The notes under the pieces were generated by a model. That model was not told the DNA's origin. It was given only the letters and a program-made list of their open reading frames with translations, and ran no database searches. 64,000 nucleotides of DNA from Bdellovibrio bacteriovorus str. Tiberius (GTDB taxonomy: Bacteria > Bdellovibrionota > Bdellovibrionia > Bdellovibrionales > Bdellovibrionaceae): NCBI RefSeq assembly GCF_000317895.1, contig NC_019567.1, forward strand, positions 682,001-746,000. Reading direction: 5' to 3'. Below are positions 43,233-50,320 of the stretch, piece after piece (position 1 is the stretch's first letter; each line of letters opens with the position of its first letter). A program made the translations under genes and the position numbers.

Positions 43233-44165
43233 ATGGCTCACAACGATGACAACTCAGACAACTTAGAAAAAACCAGTATTGTTGCCAGCGACACTTTCAA
43301 GGGTCGTCTTAAAGAGGCGGATGATGTTCCGCCGGCAATTGTTGTTTTGATCGGCCCTCCGGGCTACGTCGGCAAACAATATCCTATCACGGCCAGTGAC
43401 ATCGTCATCGGCCGCTCTGTGGAAAGCCAAGTTTACATTGATGATAAAAGTTTGAGCCGTTCGCACGCGAAGTTTGCTGTCAATGGCAGTGAAGTATCCG
43501 TGATCGACCTGGGATCCACGAATAAAACCATCGTGAATGGTCAGGTGATCCCACCACTGGCTTCGTGCCTTTTGAAGAATAATGATCAGATTAAAACCGG
43601 CAACGTGATCTTCAAGTTCCTTGAAAAAGGCAGCATTGAAGCCATGACCAATGCGGCGATGTACGATCGTGCGCAGAAGGATGCGTTGACGGGCGCTCAT
43701 TCCAAAGGGGCGCTTTTGGACAAGGGCCCTGAGGCGATGAAACGCGCCGAAGTGCTGAACGAGCCATTCAGTCTTGTGACTTTCGATATCGATCATTTTA
43801 AAAAGATCAACGACAGCTACGGGCATCCGGGCGGTGACTATGTTCTGAAAGAGCTGTGCCGTATCGTGATCACCAAGCTGATCCGCTCCAACGACTTCTT
43901 TGCCCGTTATGGTGGTGAAGAGTTCGTGCTGCTGCTTTCCGGTTCTCCATCCAAAACGGCCGGCGAAGTGGGTGAGCGTATCCGTCAGACGATTGAAGCT
44001 CATGATTTTACATTTGAAGGCAAGAAGATCCAGGTGACCATTTCTGTGGGCGTGGCGACCAAGCTTCCAAATGAAACCGAATGGACTCAAGTGTATGACC
44101 GTGCCGATAAGGCGCTGTACCAGTCCAAACAGGGTGGCCGTAACCGCACGACCATCGTAGCTTAA
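43233..44165 (+). CDS. dgcB: FHA-GGDEF diguanylate cyclase, DgcB
   Basis: A protein of 310 residues from ATG 43233. An acidic N-tail with Thr at residue 14 (NLEKTSIV) precedes an FHA domain (residues about 45-120: IVIGRSVESQVYIDDKSLSRSHAKF) and a GGDEF domain with active motif RYGGEEF. The RSND just before it fits the RxxD inhibitory I-site. The enzyme makes cyclic-di-GMP from two GTP. In B. bacteriovorus the FHA-GGDEF protein DgcB is needed for prey entry, and its FHA domain reads its own phosphorylated N-terminal Thr14; the start chosen here preserves that residue. An in-frame GTG at 43203 would shift that numbering. Confidence 0.93.
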   Translation: MAHNDDNSDNLEKTSIVASDTFKGRLKEADDVPPAIVVLIGPPGYVGKQYPITASDIVIGRSVESQVYIDDKSLSRSHAKFAVNGSEVSVIDLGSTNKTIVNGQVIPPLASCLLKNNDQIKTGNVIFKFLEKGSIEAMTNAAMYDRAQKDALTGAHSKGALLDKGPEAMKRAEVLNEPFSLVTFDIDHFKKINDSYGHPGGDYVLKELCRIVITKLIRSNDFFARYGGEEFVLLLSGSPSKTAGEVGERIRQTIEAHDFTFEGKKIQVTISVGVATKLPNETEWTQVYDRADKALYQSKQGGRNRTTIVA

Positions 44166-44235
44166 TATTAGTTTTTATCCCGGGGTTGGCTTCTTACAAG
44201 ACTTTACTGAAGAACCTCCAAACCTGGGAATCTTG

Positions 44236-44275
44236 AAAAGCCGCATCTATATTATAGGTGCGGCTTTTGTTTTTC
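44236..44275 (+). terminator. Rho-independent terminator after dgcB
   Basis: Stem AAAAGCCGCA / TGCGGCTTTT (44236-44245 with 44259-44268), then GTTTTTC. The loop is 13 bases. Confidence 0.88.
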
Positions 44276-44407
44276 TGCGTCGCTGACGTAATAGATGTCC
44301 CTACCCTTATGGTCTAGGGCCGCTTTGGCCATTTTTACAGTCCTCTATATATGGATGTGATTTTCATGTTAGCCGTCAGTTCTGCTTAAAATTTAGTAGG
44401 GGTTTTG

Positions 44408-44430
44408 ACCCATAAGAAATGATTATGGGT
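44408..44430. promoter_or_regulatory. Inverted repeat ACCCATAA-N7-TTATGGGT
   Basis: A perfect 8-bp dyad (44408-44415 and 44423-44430) about 150 bases before the leader ORF and 210 before the sigma start. It could be an operator or an RNA hairpin in a long 5' leader; no T-tract follows. Confidence 0.35.
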
Positions 44431-44577
44431 GTCATAACGAAATGCGTAATTCCTAAGTTGTTTCATATATTTAGGGCCACTTCGACTCTTCAAAATCAGG
44501 CATCATCGTTGCATTAGTGAAAGAGAGTAAGCATCGCGGGTTTGGGGGCGAATTTACCGGGTGCTGGGGGGAGCAGA

Positions 44578-44655
44578 ATGGCTCTTCTGGGAAAAAAATT
44601 CAGAACGTTAACCGAATTTAGACAGAAACGAGTCAAAGTATGGAGAGAGATCTAA
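44578..44655 (+). CDS. Short leader ORF overlapping the sigma-factor start (25 aa)
   Basis: An ATG at 44578 has a strong GGGGGAG ribosome site 4 bases upstream (44567-44573). The frame runs 25 codons, is basic (MALLGKKF ... KVWREI), and ends at 44655, 16 bases inside the sigma-factor gene. The sigma gene ATG at 44640 itself has no good ribosome site, so ribosomes finishing the leader could reinitiate there (translational coupling). The peptide may have no function of its own. Confidence 0.45.
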   Translation: MALLGKKFRTLTEFRQKRVKVWREI

Positions 44656-45260
44656 ACGTAACGGATCTTGAACTGGTAGAAAAAGTAAAGTCTGGCGACA
44701 GACGCTCTTTTTCCGAACTCGTGAAACGACATCAGAGAAGTGTGCTGCGTATGAGTTTGCGGTTCGTAAAGGACATGGACACAGCTGAGGACGTGACGCA
44801 AGAAGCGTTCATCAAGGCTTACGAAAAGCTGAACACCTTCGAAGGTCGTTCTTCTTTCAAAAGCTGGTTGTTCCAGATCGCAGTGAACACCGCACGCAAC
44901 AAACTTCGTGAGTGGAAACGTGACACCGTGGATATCGACGATGTGCAATTGGCTGTAGATGCGGAGGCCGAAACTACACTCGTCCATACGGCGGTTTCTG
45001 ACATACTTAAAAATGAAGTAGAGAAGCTGCCGTTCAAGCAGAAAACAGCCCTGGTTCTTCGTGTGTACGAGGATCTGAGCTTTAACGAAATCGCTGATAT
45101 CATGGAATGCCCATACGATACGGCGAAGGCGAACTACAGACATGCTCTGATGAAACTTCGTCAGACATTCGAACAGCAGGCTGAATTGAAAAACTGGACG
45201 GAAGAAGTAGGTGGCTTCTTCCTCGAGGTTAACCAAAGATTTGCGGAAGCAGAAGGATAA
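44640..45260 (+). CDS. ECF (RpoE-like) sigma factor
   Basis: A protein of 206 residues. Sigma region 2 contains FSELVKRHQRSVLRMSLRFVKDMDTAEDV and the -10 recognition helix TQEAFIKAYEKLNTF ... FKSWLFQIAVNTARN; region 4 ends LSFNEIADIMECPYDTAKANYRHALMKLR, a helix-turn-helix for the -35 box. The long tail past region 4 (about 30 residues, ELKNWTEEVGGFFLEVNQRF) is extra. An in-frame stop lies 18 bases upstream of the ATG at 44640. HD100 encodes RpoE-like sigma factors, one of which I recall is adjacent to dgcB, consistent with this gene. It is followed after 6 bases by a one-TM protein. Confidence 0.92.
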   Translation: MERDLNVTDLELVEKVKSGDRRSFSELVKRHQRSVLRMSLRFVKDMDTAEDVTQEAFIKAYEKLNTFEGRSSFKSWLFQIAVNTARNKLREWKRDTVDIDDVQLAVDAEAETTLVHTAVSDILKNEVEKLPFKQKTALVLRVYEDLSFNEIADIMECPYDTAKANYRHALMKLRQTFEQQAELKNWTEEVGGFFLEVNQRFAEAEG

Positions 45261-45266
45261 GAATCG

Positions 45267-45746
45267 ATGGACAACGTGGACCGTATGGATCGCATGGATA
45301 AAGTGCGCAAAGGCCTAAAAGCCGCCGACGATATGGAACTGCCCATGAACGATGATTTCTTCGATCGCCTGCATGATAAAATCATGGCAGAGGTGGAAAT
45401 GGTCGAAATCAAACCGGCTCCGGTATTGATGACGCCGCGAAATCTGCTTCGCTCTCACTGGCGAGGATGGCTTTATCCCGTCAGCGGCGTAGCTTCGCTG
45501 ATGGCCTTCGCTGTTCTTTTGATGCCGCAGGTGTCAAAAGTAAACCAGTCGATGACCAGAGCCGGGCTTCTGAGCGACGGGCATGAACGTATTGTCTCTG
45601 AGGCACTTTTGTCCCCAGAGGAGATTTCCCAGACCTTGATCATCACGCAGAGCGAATCTGACTTTTTTATGGACGTAGCTCGCGAATCATTCGAAAATTT
45701 ATCTGTAGATAAATTCAATAAAATCATGGGTGAAAGCGGACGCTGA
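45267..45746 (+). CDS. One-TM protein, candidate anti-sigma factor
   Basis: A protein of 159 residues. The N-terminal 65 residues are cytoplasmic and charged (MDNVDRMDRMDKVRKGLKAA, FFDRLHDKIMAEV), then one hydrophobic helix (about 70-85, YPVSGVASLMAFAVLL), then a 70-residue C-terminal part predicted in the periplasm. Anti-sigma factors of ECF sigmas have this topology, although no zinc (HxxxCxxC) motif is present. It starts 6 bases after the sigma gene stop. Its role is inferred from position and topology only. Confidence 0.72.
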   Translation: MDNVDRMDRMDKVRKGLKAADDMELPMNDDFFDRLHDKIMAEVEMVEIKPAPVLMTPRNLLRSHWRGWLYPVSGVASLMAFAVLLMPQVSKVNQSMTRAGLLSDGHERIVSEALLSPEEISQTLIITQSESDFFMDVARESFENLSVDKFNKIMGESGR

Positions 45747-45770
45747 TCACCCTGACTCGGGTGAGACAAC

Positions 45771-46256
45771 GTGTTGCTGAAGACTCTGTTCCCAATATTC
45801 CTAATATGTCTAAATTCGGCTTTCTCCGTGGCTGTGGCTGCGGAGAAACGCAATCAGCTTGAAGAGCTTCTGATCTGGAAGATGAGTGATGAGCTAAAGC
45901 TGAATACCACTGACGAAAAGAAATTCACTGAAATCGTCCGGGACATCAATAAACGCAAAGCCCAGTTCAACCTGGAGCTGCAGGCTTCCGTCGATAAAAT
46001 GAACAAAGCCACCACGGCAAAATCCAAGGATGAAGAGCTGACCCGCTATCGCAAGTCTTTGCAAAGCTATGGTCGAATGAATGAAGAGGAGTTCGACAAG
46101 CTAAAGCCTCTTTTGGGGCCTGAGCGCATGGTGCAGTACCTGATGATCAAGCAGGATCTGACCAACAGGATTAAAACGATGCTGGCTAATCCCGAAGTGG
46201 CCCCGGGTAAAACGGCCAAGCCTTTGCCTTCTCCGAAACTGATCGAAGAAAAATAA
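45771..46256 (+). CDS. Periplasmic Spy/CpxP-like helical protein
   Basis: A protein of 161 residues, start GTG 45771. A signal peptide (MLLKTLFPIFLICLNSAFSVAVAA) is followed by a helical body: LLIWKMSDELKLNTTDEKKFTEIVRDINKRKAQF resembles the LTxxQ-type helices of Spy, CpxP and ZraP. These sense or buffer envelope stress. Downstream of a sigma factor and one-TM protein, the order recalls CnrYXH-type systems, in which a periplasmic sensor controls the anti-sigma factor. The C-terminal tail is Lys/Pro-rich and likely disordered. The homology is only by pattern; I am moderately sure. Confidence 0.65.
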   Translation: MLLKTLFPIFLICLNSAFSVAVAAEKRNQLEELLIWKMSDELKLNTTDEKKFTEIVRDINKRKAQFNLELQASVDKMNKATTAKSKDEELTRYRKSLQSYGRMNEEEFDKLKPLLGPERMVQYLMIKQDLTNRIKTMLANPEVAPGKTAKPLPSPKLIEEK

Positions 46257-46286
46257 AAAAAAGCCGTCATGAAGACGGCTTTTTTC
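46256..46286. terminator. Bidirectional terminator between the sigma module and the secreted-protein operon
   Basis: AAGCCGTC / GACGGCTT around ATGAA, with A-run on the left and T-run on the right. It serves the rightward Spy-like gene and the leftward gene ending at 46289. Confidence 0.9.
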
Positions 46287-46288
46287 GT

Positions 46289-46690
46289 TTAGAAGATCTC
46301 CCAGCCGGAGATGACGTCAACTCCAGAATCACAGGGCTGAAACTGATAAGGACAATGAATCAGCGCCTTGAAGCGCTCGTCATTGCCGTCGTCAAAGACA
46401 AACACCCCTTGAGATGTGCCATCGTTGGCCCGGTACATACCCTTGACGGCAGCATAGCGGCCTTTGGAATCACGGGCGATGATAGAGTTCGGGCACTGAT
46501 CCAGATTGTACTGTTCAATTTTGAAGTCATAGCTTTCAAACTGAGAAACCTGGTTGCGGGCCAGAGTGGTGATACGACCATCCTGGATCTGCAGCGGCTG
46601 CAGGATCTTGTAGTTGTTCACATTGTCACGGGATTGGGCCGGTCCATAAACCACACAAGCCATAACCAAAGCACTTGTCACTAGCGACAT
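46289..46690 (-). CDS. Secreted protein of unknown function (133 aa), operon end
   Basis: A protein of 133 residues with a signal peptide (MSLVTSALVMACVVYGPAQS). The mature part is mostly beta-like, with cysteines at DQCPNS, IHCPYQFQPCDSG. I recognise no domain. Its start overlaps the upstream gene's stop by 10 bases, the tightest coupling in this run, so it is surely cotranslated. It is the last gene of the eight-gene leftward cluster. Confidence 0.7.
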   Translation of the reverse strand: MSLVTSALVMACVVYGPAQSRDNVNNYKILQPLQIQDGRITTLARNQVSQFESYDFKIEQYNLDQCPNSIIARDSKGRYAAVKGMYRANDGTSQGVFVFDDGNDERFKALIHCPYQFQPCDSGVDVISGWEIF

Positions 46691-47877
46691 TGTTGACCTC
46701 CATAGCGGGATGATTCGCCCCAGCGAACAGCCGGGCTCCAGCGGGCATCAGCGACCAGATGGCCGTCGATCATCTTTAAAAACAAATCCCAGGCGTTGTT
46801 GGCGGCAAAGCCTGTCATCACATGACAGCTCATCAGAACCTCTTTGGCGTCCTTGATGTCGCCAATGGCGTCCGGCACGTCATAGTTGTTCTTGCGCCAG
46901 TACATCAGATCGTTCAATTGCCCATAAGCTTCGCGCAGGCGGGCATCGCGGCGGTTGGTGGAATGTTCATCCAGAAGCCCCGCTGATGGGCAGCGTCCAC
47001 CGGCATCACGCACGGCCTTCCATGCGGCATTCACCGCGTCCACGCGGCCCTGCCACAGGTTGCAGATGCTTTCCACGACCACGTCAATACGCTCGTCAAT
47101 TGTCGGAGGTCTAAGGCGCAGTTCTTTTCTGATGCCTTCATGCCATTGATAGATTTGCTTGCGGGTGGGACGACCATAAGATGTCCATCCCGCCATTTCA
47201 AACTGCTGGTTGTTCGCAGCCGGTGACACCGCGGTTTTCCAGATACGGAATCCCCCCAGACGGCTGATGGGCCAGGTGTAAGGATTACGGGTGGTGATCA
47301 GTTCGCGCACTTTGGAAGGTGTCGTGGAATACAGCGAGCGAATGAAACCATTTTCGTTCACATCGATGATCATTTCGGTATGTCCACCACGGGTGCCGAC
47401 GATGTTTTCTTCTTCAGGTGTCAGGGTCGGATTCAGAAAGATTGTGCCAGGACGAACGAATTCACGTTGGATCGCTACCGGAATTGTATCATGTCCCAGC
47501 GTTTGAGTGCTGGTCAGGTCCGACACAAGCTGGATGAATTTGCGAACGCGGTCTTTTTCCGCCAGGCGATCCCAGTTGGTCATGGATTGGGTCAGGCTGC
47601 GCTTCATGTTTTCGATGTTTGTGAAGGCCACCGGTAAAGAGTTTTCGTAAGCAAAGATGATCCTTGCCGCATAGACCGCGTCAGCGCAGTCGGTGGAAAT
47701 ACCGTACCAGGGATTCTGGGGATTCGAAAAAATATCCGCCTTGAAGCTTTCAACCACCCACTGGGAATAGCGGTCTTCCTGAGCCTGAGACCACACGTTC
47801 TGGGCATTCCAGACCGCAGCTTCGGCCATCAGTCCGGTTGACATGATCAAAGTAAAAATCAGAGTCTTCACGCTCAC
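46681..47877 (-). CDS. Secreted papain-like (NlpC/P60-like) cysteine peptidase-like protein
   Basis: A protein of 398 residues with a signal peptide (MSVKTLIFTLIMSTGLMAEA). GISTDCADAVYAARIIFAYE has the Cys on a helix like the DCSGF nucleophile of NlpC/P60, and GTRGGHTEMIIDVNENG places a His on the next expected strand, about 110 residues later. ELITTRNPYTWPISRLGGFRIW continues the beta core. A C-terminal half of about 170 residues is helical with a few cysteines. If active it would cut peptidoglycan peptides. The assignment is inferred from motif order and is not certain. Confidence 0.62.
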   Translation of the reverse strand: MSVKTLIFTLIMSTGLMAEAAVWNAQNVWSQAQEDRYSQWVVESFKADIFSNPQNPWYGISTDCADAVYAARIIFAYENSLPVAFTNIENMKRSLTQSMTNWDRLAEKDRVRKFIQLVSDLTSTQTLGHDTIPVAIQREFVRPGTIFLNPTLTPEEENIVGTRGGHTEMIIDVNENGFIRSLYSTTPSKVRELITTRNPYTWPISRLGGFRIWKTAVSPAANNQQFEMAGWTSYGRPTRKQIYQWHEGIRKELRLRPPTIDERIDVVVESICNLWQGRVDAVNAAWKAVRDAGGRCPSAGLLDEHSTNRRDARLREAYGQLNDLMYWRKNNYDVPDAIGDIKDAKEVLMSCHVMTGFAANNAWDLFLKMIDGHLVADARWSPAVRWGESSRYGGQQCR

Positions 47878-47879
47878 AC

Positions 47880-48713
47880 CTAGAATATATCGACGGACAG
47901 TTCGATTTCATTATCCGTCAAAACATTGGAACGCGCAGCTGCAGAGGCCTCTTTGAATTCAAAAACAATTTCGCAGAACTTCGGAACACGCTGGGGCCAG
48001 TTGGCGTTAAGCACCATCACATTGTCCCGGAAAGTGCCGTCAAACGCCGCCCAGTTCGTGGTGTAAGAATAGTCCACCTGCATGCTGTCGCCGGGGCTGA
48101 TCTGATTTTCCTGGCGGGTGTCCGTGCGGCCCGAGCGTAAATCACAGGACGTCGTCACGCGATAGTACAGGCTGGCTGCCGTGGTATAGGTGTTGGCAGA
48201 GTTTCGCACGTTGGCCGCCAAAGAATAAATTCTTTCGCTGAAGTCTTCTTCCACGGTATTCCCGTTACCAACACCGTTGCCGTTGTTGCCATTGTTTTTG
48301 CAGTTGCCATAGCCATGACCACCGCCATTGCCGTTGTTGCCTTTGCACTGAGCCAGCGGTCCCAGGTAACAGACGTGAACTTTGTAACCCACACCCATGG
48401 TTTCATAGGAAAAAGACATATTCAGCCGGGTGATACGGGACAACCACTGATTGCCAAAAGAAAACAGCTTGTCAGAGTCCTCATTCAACGCCAGTCCCAC
48501 ACTGCGGTTGCGCCACGGTGAAGTCACCGGAGAGCTCAGGTCCTCATAGTTCACGCTGCCCGAGAACGACCCCGGAGAGGGGGCCAATGGTGAAGCTGTG
48601 CGGGTCAGGTTGCAGACGAAAATATCCTCCGAGCTGGATGAAACTGTGACATCCACCTGGGCAAAAGCGGGGCCGGAAAAAACAGCAAGCAGGGTGATAA
48701 GAAGTGCTTTCAT
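47880..48713 (-). CDS. Secreted protein with Gly/Asn-rich loop, paralogue of 50321-51352
   Basis: A protein of 277 residues with a signal peptide (MKALLITLLAVFSGPAFA). Mature parts: ITRLNMSFSYETMGVGYKVHVCYLGPL, then a low-complexity Gly/Asn insert (GNNGNGGGHGYGNCKNNGNN), then RIYSLAANVRNSANTY ... RVTTSCDL ... VPKFCEIVFEFKEAS. The same order (VDICYRGPQ, FSLLAQVS, VCDLQG, PRFCRVRYVFKE) occurs in the gene two positions upstream, so the two are distant paralogues. It starts 2 bases after the upstream gene's stop. Function unknown. Confidence 0.72.
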   Translation of the reverse strand: MKALLITLLAVFSGPAFAQVDVTVSSSSEDIFVCNLTRTASPLAPSPGSFSGSVNYEDLSSPVTSPWRNRSVGLALNEDSDKLFSFGNQWLSRITRLNMSFSYETMGVGYKVHVCYLGPLAQCKGNNGNGGGHGYGNCKNNGNNGNGVGNGNTVEEDFSERIYSLAANVRNSANTYTTAASLYYRVTTSCDLRSGRTDTRQENQISPGDSMQVDYSYTTNWAAFDGTFRDNVMVLNANWPQRVPKFCEIVFEFKEASAAARSNVLTDNEIELSVDIF

Positions 48714-48715
48714 TC

Positions 48716-50287
48716 TTACGGCTCACATCTGTAGCGAGGCAGGGTTTTCACCTGCTTGTTCATTACCACGCCTGCCGGGGATTCTTTGATCACGCGGATA
48801 TCATTCAGGTCGAAGTTGCCGCCATTACCCACGTCACCCACGGTGAATTCAGCAGAGAAGCGGTTCCAGAATTTTTGTTTTCCGGAAAGATAGCACTGAC
48901 CATGGCTTGGGTCGCAAAGGCGCTCATAGTAAGTCGGCCACAGGCGGGTGGAGCCCAGTTTCTTGAAATAGCTTAGTGACATGTCCAGATCTGAATTCAG
49001 GTCGCCGGAAGAAATATGCGGCAAGCCCGTCAAACGTGGCAGGCCCAGCAGGTCAGACAATGGCTGAATGGACTGGATTTGATCCAAGCCTGCAACGCCA
49101 TTGGCTGCTTTCAGATCGATCAGGAACTGTTCGGCTCTGTTCAGATAGATATAGAAATCTTCAAACGGGTCGATCATGGTGACGACGACTTTGTAGCGTT
49201 CGCCTTTCACAAAGTTCAAGCCATCGATGCTTTGTTGCGGGAAGCGCATCAGACCCTGCCAGTTCCCCTGAATGGTGCCACCGCTGGTCCAGCCGTCGAT
49301 GAATACTGATTTTTGCGAGCCGACTTTAAAGACTTCAACTTCGGCGGCCACCGGGATGTTATAAGCAGACGGTGCCGTGCAAAGTCCCGCCTGGTTGCAG
49401 AACAAGGGCTGTCGGTTGTCCACAGAAAGATACATGTTCAAATCAACGCGTTCCTCGCCGGCTTGGCGGAACTGAAGGTCACCCATGTTGAATTCTGCAT
49501 TGTAAGTGGTCGGGAAGCGGGGTGCTTCCAGGCCGACGTCTTCACTCAACTCCATCATTCCGGCCGGGGCTTGCAGCGTGAAGCGGTAGCGGGAAGAACC
49601 AATGGCCGTCACATCAGGGCTAAGGCCAGAATCATCACCTGCAACATAAGAATTCAAAGCGGCTTCGATGTCACCGAACTCAAGTCCCAGTTCTTTCATT
49701 TTTTCCGGGGTTGCGCACTCAGGCTTCAATCCCATGGTGATAGAAAGATTGTAGCTTGGGTTGATGGTCAGGAAGCAGTATTCGCCTTCCATCTGAACCA
49801 TGCTTGCACCCTGCGGGGTGGTTTTGCAGTATTCCTGGTTGGATTTGTAGCGCAGAGGGCGACCGTTGACTTCAGCCACCGTCACAAACGCGCATTGCTG
49901 CAGGAATTTGTGCTGTCTTTTAACCAGAGATTTCTTTTGATTGTGATCCATCGGCTTGCTGAAAATCGGATTTTCAATTTTGCAGATGTTTTCATCCGGT
50001 AGGTCACCATCAAGGGAAATATCAGCCACGTCAGAAACATCACTCGGCATATAGACGCCCTTGGAAAGCATCAGGAAGCTGCCGGCACTTTCGGTGCACT
50101 TGTCGATCATTTGCGGAAGAATTGTGGACCCTTCACCATCGCCATAGATACGGATCGGTGGAGCGGATTCAAAATTGATCGCGAAGTTGTGTTTCATATC
50201 GCGAGAAGCGCGGCAGGCGAAAGCTTCGCCTGCCAGCATAAATACAACCCCTGAAAGGACCAGAACCGTAAGATTTTTGAATTTCAT
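48716..50287 (-). CDS. Large secreted beta-rich protein (523 aa) of unknown function
   Basis: A protein of 523 residues with a signal peptide (MKFKNLTVLVLSGVVFMLAGEAFA). The mature N-terminus starts with Cys (CRASRDMKHNF), but the residues before it (EAFA) are a poor lipobox, so it is probably soluble. Around twelve cysteines are spread along the chain and there are many predicted beta strands (RYRFTLQAPAG, DLNMYLSVDNRQPLFC). C-terminal CDPSHGQCYLSGKQKFW and the final LPRYRCEP carry Cys pairs. I recognise no family. It starts 33 bases downstream of the 343-residue gene. Confidence 0.7.
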   Translation of the reverse strand: MKFKNLTVLVLSGVVFMLAGEAFACRASRDMKHNFAINFESAPPIRIYGDGEGSTILPQMIDKCTESAGSFLMLSKGVYMPSDVSDVADISLDGDLPDENICKIENPIFSKPMDHNQKKSLVKRQHKFLQQCAFVTVAEVNGRPLRYKSNQEYCKTTPQGASMVQMEGEYCFLTINPSYNLSITMGLKPECATPEKMKELGLEFGDIEAALNSYVAGDDSGLSPDVTAIGSSRYRFTLQAPAGMMELSEDVGLEAPRFPTTYNAEFNMGDLQFRQAGEERVDLNMYLSVDNRQPLFCNQAGLCTAPSAYNIPVAAEVEVFKVGSQKSVFIDGWTSGGTIQGNWQGLMRFPQQSIDGLNFVKGERYKVVVTMIDPFEDFYIYLNRAEQFLIDLKAANGVAGLDQIQSIQPLSDLLGLPRLTGLPHISSGDLNSDLDMSLSYFKKLGSTRLWPTYYERLCDPSHGQCYLSGKQKFWNRFSAEFTVGDVGNGGNFDLNDIRVIKESPAGVVMNKQVKTLPRYRCEP

Positions 50288-50320
50288 AGATCGATCCTTT
50301 CAGAGACCAAAGAGGGGCGA

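Larger units (their letters stand above)
44166..44577. other. Intergenic region upstream of the sigma-factor module
   Basis: 412 bases. The first part holds the dgcB terminator (44236-44275). The rest is AT-rich with an inverted repeat at 44408-44430 and no open frame of coding character until the leader ORF at 44578. It must contain the sigma-factor promoter; I find no clear consensus. Confidence 0.5.

Noticed and set aside
44166-44577. A c-di-GMP riboswitch (GEMM) upstream of the sigma gene
   Set aside because: I looked for the conserved GCAAAGC-type core and did not find it; only a plain dyad and terminator are visible.
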